This document shows, in pieces, positions 24,891-32,261 of a DNA stretch of 35,365 nt. Under the pieces are notes generated by a model that saw only the letters and a program-made list of their open reading frames with translations, ran no database searches and had not been told where the DNA came from. Every line of letters starts with the position of its first letter. The first letter of the stretch is position 1. Both the position numbers and the translations under genes were made by a program. The stretch spans positions 1-35,365 of the forward strand of contig JADGAR010000039.1 in assembly GCA_015231915.1 (NCBI GenBank). Direction: 5' to 3'. This DNA is from Magnetococcales bacterium. Its GTDB lineage: Bacteria; Pseudomonadota; Magnetococcia; Magnetococcales; Magnetaquicoccaceae.

Positions 24891-25460
24891 ATGAAACGTC
24901 CGTTGCATTGGAGTGCCATGATGGCCGGAGTCGCCATGCTGATTCCCTTCTCCACCCAGGCCGCCGTGATGGAGATCGGCAAAGTGGAAACGAATGGGAT
25001 GAAGGTGGCCGGCATCTACATTCAAAGCGTGGTCATGGAGGGCCATGGGGATCACCACGGAGGACATGCCGGGCACGGCGACCATCAGGCGCCGGCAACC
25101 GCACGCGCCGACTCGGACATCCACCTGGAGGCCCAGATTCACGCCCTGGACAAGAATCCCCACGGCTTTGCCGCCGGCTCGTGGATTCCCTACCTCGGCA
25201 TCGAATACAGCCTGGAGAAGGTCGGCTCCGACTGGAAAGCCAAGGGGGTCCTCATCCCCATGGCCTCCGGGGACGGCCCCCACTACGGCGAAAACGTGAA
25301 GCTGGCCGGACCGGGGAAATACAAGGTGGTCTACACGATCAGCCCCCCCTCCATCCCCTACCACGTGGACAAGGAGACGGGTGTGAGCGGTTGGTGGACG
25401 CCCTTCAAGCAGGAATGGGAGTTTAATTATACCGGGACGGGCAAGAAAGGGGGGTATTGA
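24891..25460 (+). CDS. P19/Tp34-family periplasmic iron-binding protein with His-rich insertion
   Basis: 189 residues. The signal peptide (MKRPLHWSAMMAGVAMLIPF, cleavage after STQA) is followed by the P19/FtrA fold: GIYIQSVVME, ADSDIHLEAQIHA, IPYLGIEYSLEK, KYKVVYTISPPS and YHVDKETGV. P19 proteins bind copper and iron through Met, Glu and His residues and deliver iron to an FTR1 permease. A loop at about 50-66 holds seven His in 16 residues (GHGDHHGGHAGHGDH), an insertion in the usual strand connection that could add metal-binding capacity. The ribosome-binding site GAGGAG 6 nt before ATG is the strongest in this operon. It ends 31 nt before a strong hairpin. Confidence 0.9.
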   Translation: MKRPLHWSAMMAGVAMLIPFSTQAAVMEIGKVETNGMKVAGIYIQSVVMEGHGDHHGGHAGHGDHQAPATARADSDIHLEAQIHALDKNPHGFAAGSWIPYLGIEYSLEKVGSDWKAKGVLIPMASGDGPHYGENVKLAGPGKYKVVYTISPPSIPYHVDKETGVSGWWTPFKQEWEFNYTGTGKKGGY

Positions 25461-25490
25461 CCCTTATATTGCCTGAAGGCGTTGCCTGAT

Positions 25491-25525
25491 CAAGGGTCCC
25501 TGGGAATCCTCCCACGGGACCCTTG
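25491..25525. terminator. Strong hairpin terminator between convergent genes
   Basis: CAAGGGTCCC (25491-25500) and GGGACCCTTG (25516-25525) form a perfect 10-bp stem, extended inward by TGGGA/TCCCA with an ATCC loop and one bulged C. It lies between the P19 gene (ending 25460) and the cytochrome gene (ending 25543 on the other strand), so it may serve both. No long U-tract follows. Confidence 0.7.
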
Positions 25526-25542
25526 ACGTTCACGCGGTGGCG

Positions 25543-26973
25543 TTACTGCTCCCGGGCCGGCGCGGCAGGCGGGGCATGATCGTGATGCTCCGGAGCGGGG
25601 GCGACGGCGGGCGAACCGTGATCGTGCGGTGCCGGAGCAGGGGCAGCGGCGGGCGGCGGCGCATGATCGTGATGCGCCGGAGCGGGGGCAGCGGCGGGCG
25701 GCGGCGCATGATCGTGATGCGCGGGAGCGGGAGCGGGAGCGGCGGCAGGCGAACCATGATCGTGCTGCGCCGGGGCGGGAACGGACGGCGGCGCATGATC
25801 GTGCTGCGCCGGAGCGGGAGCGGCAGCGGGCGAACCGTGATCGTGCTGCGCCGGAGCCGGGGCGGGTGCACCGTGATCGTGGTGGTCATGCGACGCCGGT
25901 TCCGGTTCCGCACCCGGACGAATGAACGTCTTGAAGACATATTCGGCCAGATTGGCGATCTCCTGATCGGTGAGAACCTTGTTCCAGGCCGGCATTTCCG
26001 TGCCGCGCATCCCTTCCGCAATCACATCGAACAGGTGGGAACGGTTGAACTTATGCTGAGACGCCGGATGCAGGAAATTCCTGGGCTTGGGATAGATGAA
26101 TTCGGAACGCCTGCCCTTGCCGTCCCCGGTTTCGCCATGACAGTCCGCGCAATGGCGGTCATAGAACTGCTTGCCCCATACCACATTGCCGGTCAACCCT
26201 TTCGGCATGGGCGCATTCATGCTGGCCGTGTCGAAATGGCTGTTGTGGTCATGGGGTTGCGCGCTGTCATGAGCGGCTTCCGGCTTGCGCGCCGGCTCCC
26301 CCGCGCCGCCGGGAAACAGGAAGGCGTGCCGAATATAATCGACCACCTGTTCGATCTCCTCGGTCTTGAGACGCCCCACCCAGGCCGGCATGGCGGTTTC
26401 GGCCCGGCCATAGGTGACGGAAAAGACCATGCGCTCACGGGTGAGTTCCCTGCGCGCCAGATCCGAGGTGAAATTGCGCGGGGCCGGGGAAAGACCGCTG
26501 CGCGCCCAAACCGCCACATCCCCCTTGTCCCCATGACAGACGGAACAGTTGCTGGCGAAGATCTTGCGACCTGGACTCGCATCCTTGTCGTAGGAGGAGA
26601 GCATCAGGTCGTCACGAATGTATTCGGTCACGGCGAGAATCTCCTCATCGGAGAGCACCCCTTGCCAGGCGACCATGGCGGTTCCCTTGCGCCCTTCGCG
26701 AATGGAACGCACCATCCGCTCCCTGGTCAGGGTGACCAGCGCGCCCGGCGCGGTGAAATCTCCGGGGGGGGGTTGCATGCCGCTCCCGGCTGTGGTCCTG
26801 CCATCACCGGACTTGCCGTGGCAGACGGCACAATGTTTCCGATAGAGGTCTGCCGCCGGGGCTGCGGCATCCGCACTCAGCCAGGGCAGGCAAACCATGA
26901 GCGACACCGCCGCCCGACGCACCAGGGCGCCCGGCGAAAAACGCAAAAACAAAAAATGCGGGATTGCGAACAT
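25543..26973 (-). CDS. Periplasmic tri-domain cytochrome c with His-rich repetitive tail
   Basis: 476 residues. A signal peptide with a long basic N-region (cleavage near ADA-AA) is followed by three class I cytochrome c domains: CAVCH (48-52), CSVCH (143-147) and CADCH (275-279), each with a downstream Met in an AM- or EMPAW-type ligand context (GTAMVAW, TAMPAW, TEMPAW). A His-rich linker (AQPHDHNSHFD) separates domains 2 and 3. Residues 361-476 are a Pro/Ala-rich tail holding nine HDH motifs at fairly regular spacing. The hemes suit electron transfer in the periplasm; the tail resembles metal-binding His repeats. AAGGAA lies 6 nt before the ATG. It converges on the P19 operon, suggesting a shared link to iron or copper, but no enzyme partner is adjacent. 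Confidence 0.92.
   Translation of the reverse strand: MFAIPHFLFLRFSPGALVRRAAVSLMVCLPWLSADAAAPAADLYRKHCAVCHGKSGDGRTTAGSGMQPPPGDFTAPGALVTLTRERMVRSIREGRKGTAMVAWQGVLSDEEILAVTEYIRDDLMLSSYDKDASPGRKIFASNCSVCHGDKGDVAVWARSGLSPAPRNFTSDLARRELTRERMVFSVTYGRAETAMPAWVGRLKTEEIEQVVDYIRHAFLFPGGAGEPARKPEAAHDSAQPHDHNSHFDTASMNAPMPKGLTGNVVWGKQFYDRHCADCHGETGDGKGRRSEFIYPKPRNFLHPASQHKFNRSHLFDVIAEGMRGTEMPAWNKVLTDQEIANLAEYVFKTFIRPGAEPEPASHDHHDHGAPAPAPAQHDHGSPAAAPAPAQHDHAPPSVPAPAQHDHGSPAAAPAPAPAHHDHAPPPAAAPAPAHHDHAPPPAAAPAPAPHDHGSPAVAPAPEHHDHAPPAAPAREQ
25546..25893 (-). repeat. In-frame repeats coding the HDH/Pro-Ala tail
   Basis: Imperfect repeats of about 36-45 bp (unit: HDHGSP or HHDHAPP followed by an Ala/Pro spacer such as AAAPAPA) make up the 3' end of the cytochrome gene. 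Eight repeat units carry nine HDH triplets. The DNA is very GC-rich and would be prone to slippage, so length may vary between strains. Confidence 0.9.
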
Positions 26974-27119
26974 ACGAAATTCCTTGTCAAGTGAAAATGG
27001 CCATTGCCAGAACGGATTCGCAACATTAAGAAGGCGTGCGTCATTTGAAAGAGTAGCATTTCAGACGCCGTGGTTCAACCGCAACCGGTCGGATCATGCG
27101 TCGAGACCGAAATCCCGTT

Positions 27120-27148
27120 TTGCTTCCCCCTGCGGATTCTGATACACT
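27120..27148 (+). promoter_or_regulatory. Candidate promoter of the GGDEF-EAL gene
   Basis: TTGCTT (27120-27125), 17-nt spacer, TACACT (27143-27148) preceded by TGA, giving an extended -10. It lies 37 nt before the ATG at 27186. The -35 match is weak. Confidence 0.33.
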
Positions 27149-27185
27149 TGGTTACAGGGGGAGAGGTCACCGTTGGGAGGCATCC

Positions 27186-29747
27186 ATGCGCGCTGCGCCG
27201 AAATTCAGGCTTCTGTTTCTCACAAGCATGTCGATCATGCTTGTCCTGCTCGGCCTGCTCGGGTACCTGCACCGACAGGTGATGACCGGACAGCTCATCG
27301 ACCTGAGCGCAAAGAATCACCTCCTGCTCACCCACCTCATGGCCAACGGCCTGTGGTCCAACCTCGACCAACTGGTCCATCTCTCCACGACCGATCCCGA
27401 TACCCTGCGTCGGCATCCCGAAATGGAGAACCTGCGCAAGGCAGTCGCTCACTACTCGCAAGATTTTCCGCTCCTTGAATTGAAGATCTACAATCGTCAC
27501 GGGGTGACCCTCTTTTCCACCCGTCCCGAAAAGATCGGCGAGGACCAGTCCCGCAATCCCTCCTTTCAACTCGCCCTCAAAGGCGGCGTGATCAGCGAAC
27601 TCGTTCCGGACACCGGGACCTCCGCCGATGGAGGAAATGCGGATCGATTCATGATGGAAAGCTACGTACCGTTGCGCCATGGGATGGATCAGCATATCGA
27701 GGGGGTCTTCGAACTCTATCAGGATGTCACCCCGCTCATGCAGCGCATCAACAGCGCCCGCTGGCAGGAACTCCTCGCCACCGGCTGCGCCTTTCTGGCC
27801 CTCGCAGGCCTGTTCGGCTTCATGATCCGCTACCTGCAAAACGCCTTGAACATCCATGAACAAAACCGCCAGGCCTTCATCCAACGCATCCAGGAGGACA
27901 AGGAAGGACTCGAACAACGGGTCGCGGAACGTACCAGCGAGTTGCGCAAGACCAATACGGCCCTCCAGATCGAAGTCGCGGTGCGCCGTCAGACAGAGGT
28001 CGAACTCTGCCTGGCCGCCAGCGTCTACCAGAACACCACCGAAGCCATTCTGGTCACCGACGCCAAAGGGGTGATCGAGTCCGTCAACCCGGCCTTCACC
28101 ACCATCACCGGCTATAGCGAGGAAGAGGCGCTCCACAACCCGGTCAGCATGCTCTATTCCAATCACCACGACGAGGCATTCTACGATTTTATCCATCACG
28201 AACTGGATACCCATGGCAAATGGCGCGGCGAGATGTGGTCGCAACGCAAGAACGGCTCCCTCTACCCGGAATTCGCCAGCATCAACGCCATTTACGACGG
28301 GAATGGCCAGATCATGCGGTTCGTCAAGGTCTTTTCCGATCTCTCCGGCATCAAACGCTCCGAACAGCAACTCCAGTTTCTCGTCCATCACGACTCCCTC
28401 ACCGGGCTGCCCAACCGCATCCTGCTCAAGGACCGCATGCGCCAGGCCTTCTCCTATGCCCAGCGTTTCAACCAGGTGGTGGGCATCCTCTTTCTGGGGC
28501 TGGACCGCTTCAAGTTGATCAACGAGGCGGTGGGCCGCGAGGTGGGCGATCAACTCCTCCGCGAGGTGGGGGTCCGGCTCGGCCAGTGTCTGCGCGACGA
28601 GGACTCACTGGCCAGGGTCGGCGGCGACGAATACGTGATCCTGGCCACCGGTCTGCAACAGGGATCCAATGCCAGCCGCATCGCCAAAAAGCTCCTCGAG
28701 GCCCTCAACGCGCCCTGTCAGATCGACAACGAGCGCTATTTCCTCACCGGCAGCATCGGCATCTCCCTCTTTCCCACGGACGAGGGGGACGAGGAGGAAC
28801 ACCTCAAGAAGGCCGAGTCCGCCATGCGCCAGGCCAAGGACCTGGGCGGCAACGCCAGCCACTTCTTCACCAGGGAAATCGATGTCGTCTCCATCAAACG
28901 CATGACCATCGAAAACGGCCTGCGCCTCGCCCTGGAACGCGACGAGCTGTTCTTGCACTATCAACCCCAGATTCATGTGGTCACCGGTCGCCTCATGGGC
29001 GTGGAGGCCCTCATCCGCTGGAAGAGTCCGGAACTCGGCCTGGTCTCTCCGGTCAATTTCATCCCGGTGGCCGAGGAGAGCGACCTGATCATCGCCATCG
29101 GCGACTGGGTCATGCGTACCGCCTGCCAACAGAGCATGCGCTGGCAGGAAGAGGGATTCGCCCCCATCCGCATGGCGGTCAATCTCTCCGCGCGGCAGTT
29201 CCAGCAGCCCGATCTCCCGGCCAAACTCCAACAGGTGTTGCGGGATACCGGTCTGGATCCCCATCTTTTGGAACTGGAACTCACCGAGGGGATGTTCATG
29301 CGCGATGTCTCGGCCACCGTGAATACCCTGCATACCCTCAAGGAGATGGACCTGCAGCTCTCCATCGACGACTTCGGCACCGGCTACTCTTCCCTGAGCT
29401 ATCTCAAGCGTTTTCCCATTCATACCCTGAAGATCGACCGGGCCTTCGTGCGCGACATCATCTCCGATCCGGACGACGCGGCCATCACCAGGACCATCAT
29501 CGCCATGGCCAAGACCCTCAACCTCCAGGTGGTGGCCGAAGGGGTGGCGTCTCCGGATCAACTGGAGTTTCTGCGCACCCTGGGCTGCGATCTGGTACAG
29601 GGATTCCTCTTCAGCCAGCCCGTCCCCCCGGAGGAGATCGCCCTCTTTCTGGAGGAAGACCAGGTCTATCGCCAACAGCCCGAATTCGCGCCCAAGCTCC
29701 TGTCCGGATCGGGAACGCCATTGATTTTTCCTGGATCGAGCGCATAA
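27186..29747 (+). CDS. Membrane PAS-GGDEF-EAL protein, probable c-di-GMP phosphodiesterase
   Basis: 853 residues. TM1 is at 9-28, then a periplasmic sensor of about 170 residues, TM2 near 200-222, a coiled coil, PAS (TEAILVTDAKGVIESVNPAF), GGDEF and EAL domains. The EAL active site is complete: GVEALIRW, NLSARQ, ELTEGMF, DDFGTGYSSLSYLKRF, LKIDRAF, VAEGV and QGF. The GGDEF domain keeps VGGDEY and an RxxD I-site (RDED), but the first metal-binding Asp, normally in a DLDRFK-type motif, is Gly (FLGLDRFK), so cyclase activity is doubtful. The likely net role is c-di-GMP hydrolysis, with the GGDEF domain possibly regulatory. The start at 27186 has GGGAGG 5 nt upstream, much better than earlier in-frame codons. 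It converges on the glycosyltransferase gene with a 12-nt gap. Confidence 0.93.
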   Translation: MRAAPKFRLLFLTSMSIMLVLLGLLGYLHRQVMTGQLIDLSAKNHLLLTHLMANGLWSNLDQLVHLSTTDPDTLRRHPEMENLRKAVAHYSQDFPLLELKIYNRHGVTLFSTRPEKIGEDQSRNPSFQLALKGGVISELVPDTGTSADGGNADRFMMESYVPLRHGMDQHIEGVFELYQDVTPLMQRINSARWQELLATGCAFLALAGLFGFMIRYLQNALNIHEQNRQAFIQRIQEDKEGLEQRVAERTSELRKTNTALQIEVAVRRQTEVELCLAASVYQNTTEAILVTDAKGVIESVNPAFTTITGYSEEEALHNPVSMLYSNHHDEAFYDFIHHELDTHGKWRGEMWSQRKNGSLYPEFASINAIYDGNGQIMRFVKVFSDLSGIKRSEQQLQFLVHHDSLTGLPNRILLKDRMRQAFSYAQRFNQVVGILFLGLDRFKLINEAVGREVGDQLLREVGVRLGQCLRDEDSLARVGGDEYVILATGLQQGSNASRIAKKLLEALNAPCQIDNERYFLTGSIGISLFPTDEGDEEEHLKKAESAMRQAKDLGGNASHFFTREIDVVSIKRMTIENGLRLALERDELFLHYQPQIHVVTGRLMGVEALIRWKSPELGLVSPVNFIPVAEESDLIIAIGDWVMRTACQQSMRWQEEGFAPIRMAVNLSARQFQQPDLPAKLQQVLRDTGLDPHLLELELTEGMFMRDVSATVNTLHTLKEMDLQLSIDDFGTGYSSLSYLKRFPIHTLKIDRAFVRDIISDPDDAAITRTIIAMAKTLNLQVVAEGVASPDQLEFLRTLGCDLVQGFLFSQPVPPEEIALFLEEDQVYRQQPEFAPKLLSGSGTPLIFPGSSA

Positions 29748-29759
29748 AAAGCGCCAGCA

Positions 29760-30884
29760 TCACGCCAGTTGCGCGCGCACCACTGCCAGCAACTCGCCGA
29801 TCCGGCGGGCGAAGGTGTGTTCGGTGCGCACCGTCTCCTTGCCACGACGGGCGATCGCCTCCCGTGGACCGGGATGCGCGAGATAATAGGCCGTCTTGTC
29901 GGCCAGTTCCTCCACCGAGCCGAACCCCTCGAGATCCCGTCCCTCCTCGAACAGCTCCAGCAGGGCCGCCGTGCGGTCGGTGAGCAGAAATCCCCCGGCA
30001 AAGAGCACATTGAAAATCCGGTCGGTCAAGCCACAGCGGGCATGGGGTCGCGTGATGCTCAGATTGACGCGGCTGGCGGAAAAAATGTTCCCGGAAGCCT
30101 CGTATTGGGCAACCGGTCCCAGATAATGCATCCCCTCCCAGCCGTTGCCGCGCCAATCCTCGGCCCCGAACACCACCACCCCCGGAACCGCCCGCAGACA
30201 GGCCTCGCGATAGCGACGGCCCGCCTCTTTGGCCAGCAGGGAGGCGGCAAAATCGGCATCCAGCGGCAGCGGGGAGCCAACGCCCAACCGCTCCAGTTGA
30301 CCGGCATGGGCCGCCACCCGTGCGCGGAAATCCGGCGGCGGATCCTGGGCTGCCATCAACTCGGCCAGCAGCGTCTCGAACAGGCCATCCACCGCCCCGG
30401 GATCCGGCTGCGCCTCCACATACCGCCGGTACGGATACCCCCGTTCCCCGCTCCCCACGAAGGAGACATCCCATCGATACCCCCTCTCTTGCCCGTTGTG
30501 CTCCTTGATATTATATGCAAACGGCAAATAATGACCATGAAAGCCAAGGGCGCGCAGTTGCGCCACATCCTGGCGATAAGTACAGAATAAAATATCATAA
30601 TGTGTAAAACTTTCCGAATGAAACCACTCCCCATTCATCAATTTATCCAGTTCCCAATGAACCACCGGACATTTCAGCGCGGGAGCCAGACGGGACAAGG
30701 GCAATGAAATCGGAATGGTGAACAAAAAATCCGGTTGCCGGCGCACCACCCCCTCGGCCAGCTTTTCCAGAAAATCCGGATCCTCCAGGAACAGGGTCTC
30801 GACCGCGACGCCCCACCGGCCAAAGGCATCGGCAACCTCGTCGTGAAACCGGAACCGTTGTCGCCAGACGATCAGAACGCGCAT
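29760..30884 (-). CDS. CgeB-like glycosyltransferase family protein
   Basis: 374 residues. The N-terminal [17 protein letters not shown], the middle [34 protein letters not shown] and [16 protein letters not shown], and the C-terminal [20 protein letters not shown] with FAGGFLLTD and [18 protein letters not shown] match the pattern of CgeB/DUF3880-type glycosyltransferases: a GT-B fold with a glycosyl_trans_1_2-type C-terminal domain. The sugar and acceptor are unknown; surface polysaccharide, spore or flagellin glycosylation have been associated with this broad family. It stands alone, convergent with the GGDEF-EAL gene and divergent from the efflux operon. The start at 30884 has GGGAG about 7 nt upstream. 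Confidence 0.82.
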   Translation of the reverse strand: MRVLIVWRQRFRFHDEVADAFGRWGVAVETLFLEDPDFLEKLAEGVVRRQPDFLFTIPISLPLSRLAPALKCPVVHWELDKLMNGEWFHSESFTHYDILFCTYRQDVAQLRALGFHGHYLPFAYNIKEHNGQERGYRWDVSFVGSGERGYPYRRYVEAQPDPGAVDGLFETLLAELMAAQDPPPDFRARVAAHAGQLERLGVGSPLPLDADFAASLLAKEAGRRYREACLRAVPGVVVFGAEDWRGNGWEGMHYLGPVAQYEASGNIFSASRVNLSITRPHARCGLTDRIFNVLFAGGFLLTDRTAALLELFEEGRDLEGFGSVEELADKTAYYLAHPGPREAIARRGKETVRTEHTFARRIGELLAVVRAQLA

Positions 30885-30948
30885 CCCGCACTCCCAATTC
30901 ACGAAAGCCAGAAAACCACCTTCGCCAACATGAGCCAAATCGCGACGG

Positions 30949-30976
30949 TTGTCAACAAGCCCACCTTGCGGATACT
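30949..30976 (+). promoter_or_regulatory. Candidate sigma70 promoter of the RND efflux operon
   Basis: TTGTCA (30949-30954), 16-nt spacer, GATACT (30971-30976), about 68 nt before the start at 31044. An 8-bp direct repeat CCTTGCGG occurs at 30964-30971 and 30991-30998, overlapping and following the -10, as a repressor site might. There is no local regulator gene. Confidence 0.35.
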
Positions 30977-31043
30977 GGCCTGACGACCCGCCTTGCGGTA
31001 CACTGCCAGCCACACCTGAACTTTCAAGGAGTCCGTGGCCCCG

Positions 31044-32261
31044 ATGACCCTGTTTCGCCGCCGCATTGCCCCAGTGGCGTTGATACTGCTTCTCGCCGGA
31101 GCCGGCTGGTGGTGGTACGCCGGACGCCCGGCGCCTCCCTGGCAAAAGGAGGGAGAACCACAGCGTGGCCGCCACAATCGCGACGACGGCCCGCGCCCGG
31201 TCACCGTGGGGGAGGTCAAGATCACCGATCTGCCGGTCTGGCTGACCGCCATCGGTACGGTCACGCCCCTGGCCCAGGTGACGGTGCGGCCACGGGTGGA
31301 CGGCGAACTCGAAAAAATCCATTTCCAGGAAGGCAGCCTGGTCCGGGAAGGCGACCTGCTGGCCGAAATCGATGCCCGCCCGTTTCGGATCCAGGCGCGC
31401 AAGAGCGCGGGACAACTGACCAGGGACGCTGCCCTGCTGGACAACGCCCGCCTCGACCTCAAACGCTACCAGGATCTGTGGTCCAAGGACGCCATCGCCA
31501 AACAGCAGGTGGATGCCCAGGAGGCCCTGGTGCGGCAATACCAGGGCACGGTGGAAAGCGACAAAGGCGAAGTGGAAAACGCCCGCCTGCAACTCGAATA
31601 CACCCGCATCACCGCCCCCATCGACGGTCGCATCGGCCTGCGGCAGGTGGACCGGGGCAACACCGTGCGCGCCAACGATACCGCCGGACTGGCGGTGATC
31701 ACCCAACTGCGGCCCATCGCCGTGCTTTTCTCGCTCCCGGAGGGTCATCTCCAGGCCCTGCTGAAAAAACTCGCCGCCGCCGCGCCCGTGACGCTGGAAA
31801 TCCTCGATCGCGACCGGAAGAGCACCCTGGCCACCGGTCGCCTGGTTGCCACCGACAGTCTCATCGATGCCAGCACCGGGACCATCCGCCTGAAAGGGGA
31901 GTTCCTCAACGAGGATCTCACCCTCTTTCCCAACCAGTTCGTCCAGGTCCGGCTGTTGATGGAAACCCTGTCCAACGCCGTGACCGTACCCTCTGCCGCG
32001 ATCCAGCAAGGCCCCAAGGGGAGCCATCTCTTCCGTGTCGGGGAGGAAAACACGGTCTCGGTGGTCTCCGTGACCCCAGGAGCCGAAACCAACGGCCTTA
32101 CGGAGGTGCGCGACACTCCCCTCCAGGCCGGCGAGCGCGTGGTGCTGGAGGGGATCGATCGCCTGCGCGAAGGCAGTCGCGTGGCAGTGGTCACCCCCGG
32201 CGCACCTCCACCCGCCGCCCCCCAGGAACGGAAGGAGTGGAGAAAAAAGCAGTCGCCATGA
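31044..32261 (+). CDS. RND efflux periplasmic adaptor (MdtA-like membrane fusion protein)
   Basis: 405 residues. One N-terminal membrane/signal segment ([20 protein letters not shown]) is followed by the barrel-sandwich half ([19 protein letters not shown] and [16 protein letters not shown]), a helical hairpin (about 100-170, [18 protein letters not shown]), the second lipoyl half ([20 protein letters not shown]) and the beta-barrel and membrane-proximal domains ([14 protein letters not shown]). It should bridge the inner-membrane pump to an outer-membrane TolC-type channel; none is encoded here. ATG 31044 is chosen, since AAGGAG at 31026-31031 is only 3 nt from GTG 31035, the in-frame alternative. 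Its stop overlaps the pump gene by ATGA. Confidence 0.92.
   Translation: MTLFRRRIAPVALILLLAGAGWWWYAGRPAPPWQKEGEPQRGRHNRDDGPRPVTVGEVKITDLPVWLTAIGTVTPLAQVTVRPRVDGELEKIHFQEGSLVREGDLLAEIDARPFRIQARKSAGQLTRDAALLDNARLDLKRYQDLWSKDAIAKQQVDAQEALVRQYQGTVESDKGEVENARLQLEYTRITAPIDGRIGLRQVDRGNTVRANDTAGLAVITQLRPIAVLFSLPEGHLQALLKKLAAAAPVTLEILDRDRKSTLATGRLVATDSLIDASTGTIRLKGEFLNEDLTLFPNQFVQVRLLMETLSNAVTVPSAAIQQGPKGSHLFRVGEENTVSVVSVTPGAETNGLTEVRDTPLQAGERVVLEGIDRLREGSRVAVVTPGAPPPAAPQERKEWRKKQSP

Noticed and set aside
19378-25460. Complete FtrABCD iron uptake operon
   Set aside because: Only FtrD-like and P19-like genes are present; no FTR1 permease with REGxE motifs is seen anywhere in the window.
25546-25893. 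CRISPR-like repeated array
   Set aside because: The repeats are imperfect, in frame, lack unique spacers and encode the His-rich tail of the cytochrome.
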